From assembly GCF_037976325.1 (NCBI RefSeq), contig NZ_CP150265.1, positions 1,257,501 to 1,321,500 of the forward strand: a stretch of DNA of 64,000 bases, read 5' to 3'. Below the pieces are notes generated by a model. The model saw only the letters and a list, made by a program, of their open reading frames with translations, did not search any database and was not told where the DNA came from. The stretch comes from Paenibacillus sp. FSL K6-3182. GTDB taxonomy: Bacteria > Bacillota > Bacilli > Paenibacillales > Paenibacillaceae. The translations under genes and the position numbers were made by a program. Shown piece by piece: positions 9,380 to 16,031 of the stretch (position 1 is the first letter of the stretch; the number at the start of each line of letters is the position of its first letter).

Positions 9380-10798
9380 ATGAAAGAAACGTATTATCAG
9401 CAAGTTAAGCTGCCTTCGGGGCAGGTGCATGTTTATGCAGGACCAGAGCTATTCGCGTCCTTGGATTATAAAGTGTTTGAAATGGCGAACAACAACTTAC
9501 AAATACCGAATCAAGTATATATGAGCTATACGCCTGATGTGCATGTTGGCGTGGGAACCTGTATCGGTACAACAGCGGTATGGAATACGAGTGATGGCTA
9601 CGTTTCTCCTTCCATCGTAGGCAGCGATATCGGATGCGGAATGCGCGTACAGCTAACAAATCTGCATAAGGATGATTTGAAGGAAGTGAAACTGCGGCGT
9701 AAGCTGGTTAAGGCTATTGAGAAATATATGCCAGTTGAGGAGCATGCAAGAGGTTACTTCTCAGATATTAGACTTGAGACTATCGTGAAGAAGGGCTTGC
9801 ACGGCTTGCCAAAAAAATATATTCCAGATGCCTACACGCCGCGCAAAGCTACCTCTTTAACCCATGTGGAGAGCAGCCGCTTTGATTTTGACGAAGAGGT
9901 GCTGGATAAGTTTCCGGAAGTTGTCTGGCATCGCGCGCATCGCCAGCTCGGCACACTTGGCGGCGGCAATCATTTTGTAGAAATTCAAGCGATTGAAATT
10001 GCTGAGGAAAATAGAGAAATTGCCGAAGCATGGGGGCTGTTCGACGGCCAAGTGGTCATTATGATTCATTCCGGCTCGCGGGCTTGGGGCGGTGCGGTCA
10101 GTCAATATTGCAGCACGGACATTGCCAAAATGATGCGTCAGGAAGGCATAGGCACCGCGGATCCTAAGCTGCTGTATGCGCCGTTATCCCATCCGCTCGG
10201 TCAAACGTATGTCAACCTCATGTACTCGGCCTTGAATTATGCGGTCGTGAATCGCCACCTGATTGCATACGCTGCCTTGGAGGCGGGCAAGGATGTGTTC
10301 GGCTCCAAATTCGAGCTGCGCACGCTGTATGATCTCATGCATAACTACGCATGGGAGGAAGAACAGGATGAGCAATCCTATTTCATTCATCGCAAGGGTG
10401 CAACAAGAGCGCTGCCGGCAGGACATCCGGATAACCCAGATCCGTATCGGAGCACGGGGCATCCGGCGCTTATACCAGGATCGATGGGCACTGCCTCGTA
10501 TATTATGGTCGGAAGTGCTGCAGGGAAAGCGAATCATTATTCCATCTGTCATGGCGCAGGACGAATCAGGTCACGGAACGCAACGAAGCAGCTCGTATCG
10601 GTAGAAGAGGTCGCTATTGCAATGCGTGTAGGCACGGATGATGAAATCGTCGTAAACCAGCGCTCTATGGAGTCGCTGGTCGATGAATCACCGCAGGCAT
10701 ACAAGGATGTAGATCAAATCATTGAGAGTGTAGTCGGAGCGGGGCTTGCGCAGGTCGTAGCGAAATGCAAACCGTTAGCTGCTGTCAAAGGAACGTAA
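9380..10798 (+). CDS. rtcB: RNA-splicing ligase RtcB
   Basis: A 472-residue GTP-dependent RNA ligase that joins 2',3'-cyclic or 3'-phosphate ends to 5'-OH ends. Diagnostic motifs are SDIGCGM (Mn-binding Asp and Cys), GTLGGGNHFVEIQ, HSGSRAWG, and HGAGRIRSR with the His that carries GMP. Length is typical. The ATG at 9380 is chosen because the GAGGAG site lies just upstream; the frame can extend to a TTG at 9362, which would put the site inside the gene. It sits between the NAD-salvage unit and the RlaP/Hen1/Pnkp genes, all on the same strand. No archease gene is present. A small ORF with GAGGAG follows after 28 nt. Confidence 0.95.
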   Translation: MKETYYQQVKLPSGQVHVYAGPELFASLDYKVFEMANNNLQIPNQVYMSYTPDVHVGVGTCIGTTAVWNTSDGYVSPSIVGSDIGCGMRVQLTNLHKDDLKEVKLRRKLVKAIEKYMPVEEHARGYFSDIRLETIVKKGLHGLPKKYIPDAYTPRKATSLTHVESSRFDFDEEVLDKFPEVVWHRAHRQLGTLGGGNHFVEIQAIEIAEENREIAEAWGLFDGQVVIMIHSGSRAWGGAVSQYCSTDIAKMMRQEGIGTADPKLLYAPLSHPLGQTYVNLMYSALNYAVVNRHLIAYAALEAGKDVFGSKFELRTLYDLMHNYAWEEEQDEQSYFIHRKGATRALPAGHPDNPDPYRSTGHPALIPGSMGTASYIMVGSAAGKANHYSICHGAGRIRSRNATKQLVSVEEVAIAMRVGTDDEIVVNQRSMESLVDESPQAYKDVDQIIESVVGAGLAQVVAKCKPLAAVKGT

Positions 10799-10826
10799 AT
10801 AAAGGAAAAGAAGGGGGACGAGGAGA

Positions 10827-10970
10827 ATGTTTAACCAATATCTAGAAGTACAGTTAGTTAACGTAAATGATGAACGGCACAATTCTTTTAATCGAAGCAA
10901 AGAGAATAGCTCCACTCCTCGGACCCGTTGTTTGGTATTTGAAGGGAAGCGTGTACTGACCTCGTGTTAG
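10827..10970 (+). CDS. Small ORF (47 aa) between rtcB and rlaP
   Basis: ATG to TAG encodes 47 residues beginning MFNQYLEVQLVNVNDERH and ending with a basic segment containing two Cys (TRCLVFEGKRVLTSC). A GAGGAG site is 2-6 nt from the ATG, and the frame begins 28 nt after the rtcB stop, so it may be co-transcribed with rtcB. A strong terminator (10998-11033) follows and then rlaP. It mirrors the small-ORF/terminator arrangement in front of rtcB. No family is recognised, and it could be a leader peptide or a small protein. Confidence 0.5.
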   Translation: MFNQYLEVQLVNVNDERHNSFNRSKENSSTPRTRCLVFEGKRVLTSC

Positions 10971-10997
10971 CTGCATTGCTGACTGTTCTTTTTCCTA

Positions 10998-11033
10998 GAC
11001 TATGGACGATCTTGTCCATGGTCTTTTTTTTTT
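10998..11033 (+). terminator. Terminator between small ORF and rlaP
   Basis: GACTATGGAC-GATCTT-GTCCATGGTC has one G:T pair and is followed by ten T residues. Its arms are nearly the same as those of the terminator at 9315-9346 (core ATGGAC/GTCCAT). It lies 32 nt upstream of the rlaP start. Confidence 0.88.
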
Positions 11034-11065
11034 GCAAGAAGAAGCTGAGTAAAGGAGTGTCTAGA

Positions 11066-11848
11066 ATGACCAAAATACATGAAAATATTTTGCTGGAACT
11101 GGGTAAAATCGAACGGGAGGAACAGGTTCGCATCGTTTACGCGTGCGAATCAGGAAGCAGGGCTTGGGGTTTTCCTTCTAAGGACAGCGATTACGATGTC
11201 CGATTTATTTACGTCAGGCCGGTGGAATGGTATTTATCGATATTTGACAAAAGAGATGTAATCGAACGCCCTATAAGCGATCTTCTCGATATAAACGGCT
11301 GGGATTTGCGCAAAGCGCTTAATCTGTTTCGCAAGTCGAATCCGCCGCTGCTCGAATGGCTGCAATCACCGATTCCATACTTTACGAAATACTCAGTAGC
11401 CAAACAAATCCGAAGCGTCTCTCCGTTATCTTTCTCGCCGAAGTCATGCATGTACCATTATCTCCATATGGCTAAAGGGAACTACCGAGAGTATCTGCAA
11501 GGCGAGCAAGTGAAAATAAAAAAGTATTTTTATGTGTTAAGGCCGATTCTTGCTTGCGGCTGGATTGCGAAGTACAACTCGATGCCTCCAATCGAATTTG
11601 ATCGTTTAGTAGAGGCGCTTATTCCTGAGCAGAGCGAGCTAAGGGCTACGGTTGAACAATTGCTGCGCAGGAAAAAAGCGGGTGACGAGCTCGATTATGA
11701 GCCTAGGCTGCAAGTTATTAATTCCTATTTGGAGGAGCGAATGGTTCATTTTGAACAAATCGCACTCGAAATGGGTCAAGGGGGAACTGCGCAGGACAAT
11801 CAGCTTGATGACTTGTTCCGCAGAGCATTACAAGAGGTTTGGGATTAA
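11066..11848 (+). CDS. rlaP: RlaP-type nucleotidyltransferase (RNA repair pathway, DNA polymerase beta fold)
   Basis: A 260-residue protein. The nucleotidyltransferase signature lies at about residues 27-45: GSRAWGFPSKDSDYDVRF, giving GS followed by DxD. The family (RlaP, formerly a Nuc-transf domain) is predicted to add or remove nucleotides at RNA ends. It is known mainly from association with RtcB, Pnkp and Hen1 genes; its activity is not firmly established. Here it lies between rtcB and hen1, as that association predicts. The ATG at 11066 has AAAGGAG 8 nt upstream. The frame opens earlier, but that part covers the terminator and is not coding. The stop is 40 nt before hen1. Confidence 0.88.
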   Translation: MTKIHENILLELGKIEREEQVRIVYACESGSRAWGFPSKDSDYDVRFIYVRPVEWYLSIFDKRDVIERPISDLLDINGWDLRKALNLFRKSNPPLLEWLQSPIPYFTKYSVAKQIRSVSPLSFSPKSCMYHYLHMAKGNYREYLQGEQVKIKKYFYVLRPILACGWIAKYNSMPPIEFDRLVEALIPEQSELRATVEQLLRRKKAGDELDYEPRLQVINSYLEERMVHFEQIALEMGQGGTAQDNQLDDLFRRALQEVWD

Positions 11849-11888
11849 ATAGTGTTGCTTTTAATTGATAAGTAAGGGGAAGTTAAGG

Positions 11889-13154
11889 ATGGCTATCGTG
11901 CAAGTGAAATCGACGAACCCAAGCTTTTCGTTCGTCATTAGAAAAAATCCGGGGTCAGGCATGCTGCTGCGCGCTGTTCGCAAAGGAATGGCCTACGGCT
12001 GGTATACCGATGAAGCAACCTTCAACGTTTATTTTAAGGATGCTGACAATGAGGTTTCATACAAGCAGCATAGGCAGGACCAATTTGAGTACCTCAATGT
12101 ATCGCGATATAATACGCCGCTCTTTGTACTGGGAGCGATTAATGAATTTTTTGCAGCGCCGCTTAAAGCGCAGCATTCGAGTGACACGGAGCAATACGAG
12201 CATACCTTCCATATCAATATGATTCATATTGAGCTCTTGCGTTATATTCATTTTTTTGAGAAGCATCTTACCGACTATACATTTGAAGCTGTACACCTGG
12301 CGCATAAGAGCTATTCGCTTACCATTAAGACGCATAAATCGTTATATGAGCTTATGCATGTCGTTAGTGTGCTTTGTCTCTTCCTTTCGATGTTCAGCGA
12401 CGAATACATCGATATTTCTGATGATGTGTTGATTAAATATGTGAAGAGTATCCAAATTATCGACGCACCCTTTTATATACGAAGCTTGTTTGCCCGCAAT
12501 TTTCTAGCTTCAAGAGACCGGTTCAAGAAATATAAAGAAGAGCTGGAGAAAACAGATCGTTATGCGGTTCAATTGGCCTTCGGCGGGACGGCTCAGCAGC
12601 GGAGAAGCTATATCGGAAGCGTGCTTCCGTTCAATAAGGCCATTCTCGACGTTGGCTGTGGAGAAGGTTTCTATGCGATTCCATTTGCATCCAAGATTGA
12701 AGATAGCTACTACGCGGTTGATATCCATGAGCCGCTGCTAGAGGTGGTAGAGCGAAAGGCGAAAGCAAAGGAACTGGACAACATCGCTAGCTTTCCTTCC
12801 ATTGAACATTTTCTAGAGGCTTATAACGGCGAGCAGGTGGATGTCATTTTGACCGAGGTTATTGAGCATATGAGTCTAAATGAGGCAGCTGTTCTGATAC
12901 AGCAAATATGCGAACATGTTGATTTTGATTATTTTGTGCTGACAACACCTAATGCAGAGTTTAATGCTTATTATGAGCTGGAAGACTTCCGGCATGATGA
13001 CCATAAATGGGAGCTTGGACAAGCTGAATTTCAAGAGTGGCTGCTCGAAACGATTAAAGATCAATCCGTGGAAAGCCAATTTGTCGCAATCGGCGACGGA
13101 GTGAATGGTATACAAACGACGCAGGGTGCGATTTTGCGGAAGAGGAGAGAGTAG
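11889..13154 (+). CDS. hen1: Hen1-type RNA 3'-terminal ribose 2'-O-methyltransferase
   Basis: A 421-residue bacterial Hen1, which methylates the 2'-OH of the terminal ribose of broken RNA before ligation and so protects the repaired site from recutting. The N-terminal ~230 residues are the bacterial-specific domain. The C-terminal methyltransferase has SAM motif I (LDVGCGEGFY, about 253-262). The metal-binding ExxEH set is EVIEHM (about 323) plus FRHDDHKWE (about 367). Length is near that of characterised bacterial Hen1 (~460). The ATG at 11889 has AAGGGGA 9 nt upstream. The gene ends 5 nt before pnkp, which is its known partner. Confidence 0.95.
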   Translation: MAIVQVKSTNPSFSFVIRKNPGSGMLLRAVRKGMAYGWYTDEATFNVYFKDADNEVSYKQHRQDQFEYLNVSRYNTPLFVLGAINEFFAAPLKAQHSSDTEQYEHTFHINMIHIELLRYIHFFEKHLTDYTFEAVHLAHKSYSLTIKTHKSLYELMHVVSVLCLFLSMFSDEYIDISDDVLIKYVKSIQIIDAPFYIRSLFARNFLASRDRFKKYKEELEKTDRYAVQLAFGGTAQQRRSYIGSVLPFNKAILDVGCGEGFYAIPFASKIEDSYYAVDIHEPLLEVVERKAKAKELDNIASFPSIEHFLEAYNGEQVDVILTEVIEHMSLNEAAVLIQQICEHVDFDYFVLTTPNAEFNAYYELEDFRHDDHKWELGQAEFQEWLLETIKDQSVESQFVAIGDGVNGIQTTQGAILRKRRE

Positions 13155-13159
13155 CGTCA

Positions 13160-15745
13160 ATGGAAATGAGAACGAGAGTCCATACGATTTTTATGCTGAT
13201 TGGCACGACGGAATGCGGGAAAACAACCTTTGCAAACGAAGTGCTGATGCCGCAGCTGCGATTTAGGGATGACAGCAAGGGCATGAATGCGAACGTGCAA
13301 TATATTTCATCCGATAGCATTAGACAAGAGCTTCTAGGCTCTGATTATGATAAATATGATCAAATCATGCTTGAAGCGAGCGATCAGGCTTTCCGCCTTT
13401 TGTTCGAGAAGCTGCGGCTGGTCACTACTTTCCCCATCAATGCGGAATTTGTTGTCGTGGATACAACAGGTTTGTCGGAGGATTTCCGGGCGAGAGTGAG
13501 GGAGGTTGCAAAGGAAAATAACTACAACCTTGAAGTCGTGCTGTTTGATTACAAGAAGCGGGATGATTATTATTCATCGGAGCGTTCAAAGAAACTGATA
13601 ACGAGCCACATTAATCGTTTGCGCAAGGACGTGCTTGGTTCGCTCTCGAGGGAGAAATATAGCAAAGTTCATAAAGTGCGGGCTAAAGATTTTTATTCCC
13701 CTATGGATAAGGTTGCGAATCCGGATTATAAGATTATAATCGAGGATGCTGCTGAGTATTTGGATGTTTTTTTACCGCTGGACCAGAAGACGATAATCGT
13801 CGGTGACGTTCACGAATGTGTGGATGAGCTGAAGGCTTTGCTCGTTAGCCATGGGTTTCAACTAGAGGGCAATGTACTGGTTGAGACAGGAAAGGTCAGC
13901 GGTACAAAAGTATTGCTCGTTGGAGATTGGATCGATAAGGGAAGCCGCACTAAGGAAATCATTGATTTCCTATATACGAATCAGGATAAGTTTTTGTTTG
14001 TGCTTGGCAATCATGAAAACTTCGTCCATAAATTTATGCGTGGTGAAATCAAAGGTGTGGAAGAGGAGCTGCTGCATGCCTACTTCGATTCCACTGAGGT
14101 GCTGAGAGGCGATGCTGAGCTTCTTCAGAAGTTTAATCATCTCGTATCCTTGTCGAAGCCTCTCTACAGAATAGTAGGAAAAGCAGGACCATCCTATTAT
14201 GTGACTCACGCGCCATGCGAGAACAAATATATTGGCAAGCTGGATGTGAATTCGATCCGTCATCAGCGCAATTTTAGACTCGACCGATCGGCGCCGATTG
14301 AAGCACAGCTTGCGTTTCTGAAGCGGGATGCAGCAGGAAACCAGCCGTATCATGTTTTTGGACATGTGTCTGCTAAACAAGCATTTCGGATCAGAAATAA
14401 AATCCATTTGGATTCAGGCGCAGTTCACGGCAATCTGCTAACCTCGGTTTCTCTGTCGATGAAGCCGACTTTCAAATCACAGAAATCGTCAATAGCCAGC
14501 ATGGAAGGCGAGCTTCCTGCTCTCTTCAAAGAGGAACGCAAAGTATCGCTGCAGGAGCTGGATGATGATGAAGCCCGCAGATTGCAGTATTGCTCGCGCA
14601 ATAAAATTAACTTTATCTCAGGAACCATGTCTCCCGCAGATAAGGATGAAGCGGCGGGTGAGCTGGAATCGCTGAGGAAGGGGCTGAACTATTTTGTGGA
14701 GCGCGGTGTGAAAGAGGTCGTGCTGCAGCCCAAATACATGGGATCACGCTGCAATGTTTATTTGCATGCAGATATCGAGCAATGTTTTGCAGTGAGCCGC
14801 AATGGGTACAAAATAAATAAGGTTGACCTGACCGCTGTTTATGAGCGACTGCTGCAAAGATTCGGAAGCTACATGAAGGAAAACGATATATCGATGCTCC
14901 TGCTGGATGGCGAGCTTTTGCCATGGGAGGCGCTGGGAGAAGGTCTCATCGAAAAGCAGTTTAAGCCTATTGAGAAGGGGCTTGAGACAGAGCTTGCTTT
15001 CCTGAAGGCGAATGGATTCGAGGAAGCGTTCGGAAAGCTTGCGCATGATTTCAAGGAAAGTGGTTTTGAAAAGGATCAGTTTCACCTTAGCAAAGGGGCT
15101 ATTAATGAGAAATATGGCCTAGCCGTCTATCAAAATTTTAAGCATGTTCATTCTATTCTTGAGAAAAATAGGCCAATTGACGAGCATATCAAAGCATATG
15201 AAACGTATAAGAGGCAGCTGGAACTGTATGCCGAGGCAGGGGAGCTTGAATACAAGCCTTTTTCGCTGCTCAAAATCGTATACGTGGACGGAAGCGAGCA
15301 GCTGCCAGCGTGGAAAACCTCTGAGATGTATCAATTCCTCACTGACGATACATTCATCACGCTTGTGCTGTCTGATGCGGAGAGCTATGAGCTTGCAGAA
15401 AAATATTTTTACACGCTTACGGTAGACAATCATATGGAAGGTGTCGTGATTAAGCCCGAGATGTCTCAGCCGTACACGGTTCCCTATATGAAAGTGCGCA
15501 ATAAGGAATACATGTCTATTATTTACGGTTATGATTATAGATTTCCGCACAAGTACAATAAGCTCATCAAGCAAAAAAATATTACGCAAAAGCTTCGTAC
15601 ATCATTTAACGAGTACCGGCTAGGACAGCATATGCTGGCGATTCCTTTTGCTGAAATTGCCCCGGAAAACAATGGATATCAAGCGGCTGTTGCGAATCTT
15701 TTGTTTGAGGTTGCCAAAGAGAAGGAAATCGATCCTAGATTGTAA
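13160..15745 (+). CDS. pnkp: Polynucleotide kinase-phosphatase-ligase Pnkp
   Basis: An 861-residue three-domain end-healing and sealing enzyme of the bacterial Pnkp/Hen1 RNA repair system. Residues 1-200 are a 5' kinase with P-loop GTTECGKTTFA (about 15-25). Residues 205-430 are a calcineurin-like 2',3'-phosphatase with GDVHE, GDWIDKGS, GNHEN and FGHVS. Residues ~470-861 are an ATP-dependent ligase with the nucleotidyl lysine in PKYMGSR (about 525), LLLDGELLPW, EGVVIKPE and YMKVRNK. All catalytic motifs look intact, and length matches characterised Pnkp (~870). It starts 5 nt after hen1 and is followed by a terminator, so it is the last gene of the locus. Confidence 0.96.
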   Translation: MEMRTRVHTIFMLIGTTECGKTTFANEVLMPQLRFRDDSKGMNANVQYISSDSIRQELLGSDYDKYDQIMLEASDQAFRLLFEKLRLVTTFPINAEFVVVDTTGLSEDFRARVREVAKENNYNLEVVLFDYKKRDDYYSSERSKKLITSHINRLRKDVLGSLSREKYSKVHKVRAKDFYSPMDKVANPDYKIIIEDAAEYLDVFLPLDQKTIIVGDVHECVDELKALLVSHGFQLEGNVLVETGKVSGTKVLLVGDWIDKGSRTKEIIDFLYTNQDKFLFVLGNHENFVHKFMRGEIKGVEEELLHAYFDSTEVLRGDAELLQKFNHLVSLSKPLYRIVGKAGPSYYVTHAPCENKYIGKLDVNSIRHQRNFRLDRSAPIEAQLAFLKRDAAGNQPYHVFGHVSAKQAFRIRNKIHLDSGAVHGNLLTSVSLSMKPTFKSQKSSIASMEGELPALFKEERKVSLQELDDDEARRLQYCSRNKINFISGTMSPADKDEAAGELESLRKGLNYFVERGVKEVVLQPKYMGSRCNVYLHADIEQCFAVSRNGYKINKVDLTAVYERLLQRFGSYMKENDISMLLLDGELLPWEALGEGLIEKQFKPIEKGLETELAFLKANGFEEAFGKLAHDFKESGFEKDQFHLSKGAINEKYGLAVYQNFKHVHSILEKNRPIDEHIKAYETYKRQLELYAEAGELEYKPFSLLKIVYVDGSEQLPAWKTSEMYQFLTDDTFITLVLSDAESYELAEKYFYTLTVDNHMEGVVIKPEMSQPYTVPYMKVRNKEYMSIIYGYDYRFPHKYNKLIKQKNITQKLRTSFNEYRLGQHMLAIPFAEIAPENNGYQAAVANLLFEVAKEKEIDPRL

Positions 15746-15759
15746 AACATCAATATACC

Positions 15760-15786
15760 AAACCTCCCATAATGGGAGGTTTTTCT
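15760..15786 (+). terminator. Terminator after pnkp
   Basis: AACCTCCC-ATAAT-GGGAGGTT is followed by T residues. It closes the RNA-repair unit. Confidence 0.85.
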
Positions 15787-15867
15787 ACATCATTCGACCT
15801 ATTATGAAATTGGTTATGGTATATATCGGAATAATATGGAATACTGGTATATGTAAAAAGTCCTAGT

Positions 15868-15954
15868 AAAAAGCAAAGTTGTCGAAAGACAATGACGCAA
15901 AGCCAACAGGCCTAAAGGAAATTTCCAAAGGTGGCTGGGTTGCCAAAAGGATGA
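15868..15954 (+). ncRNA. Cyclic-di-GMP-I (GEMM) riboswitch
   Basis: The sequence contains the class I signature: a GTTGTC-GAAA-GACAAT hairpin with a GAAA tetraloop, the GACGCAAAGCC block, AGGCCTAAAGG, then a second helix ending GGCTGGGTTGCC. Order and spacing match the aptamer. It lies about 80 nt upstream of a GGDEF-EAL-PilZ gene, so the sensed second messenger and the controlled enzyme belong together. No clear terminator follows the aptamer. A weak pairing (AAGGAT with ATCCTT, 15948-15981) could sequester downstream sequence. The mode of control is not clear. Confidence 0.88.
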
Positions 15955-16031
15955 GTGATAACATACCTATATCCTCTCCTTAAAAACTTCAGGTTACCGC
16001 CTACGTTATGAATAAGAGGGGATATTTAGCA

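Noticed and set aside
9173..11033. T-box leaders before rtcB and rlaP
   Set aside because: No T-box motif (AGGGTGGNACCGCG type) is present in either leader.
10964..11065. Extended N-terminus of RlaP in the same frame
   Set aside because: It would translate through the terminator at 10998-11033, while the ATG at 11066 has a good ribosome binding site and matches the family start.
5943..15745. Prophage origin of the NAD/RNA-repair locus
   Set aside because: No capsid, terminase, integrase or attachment-site repeats were seen, and codon and terminator style match the neighbours. Ancient transfer remains possible.
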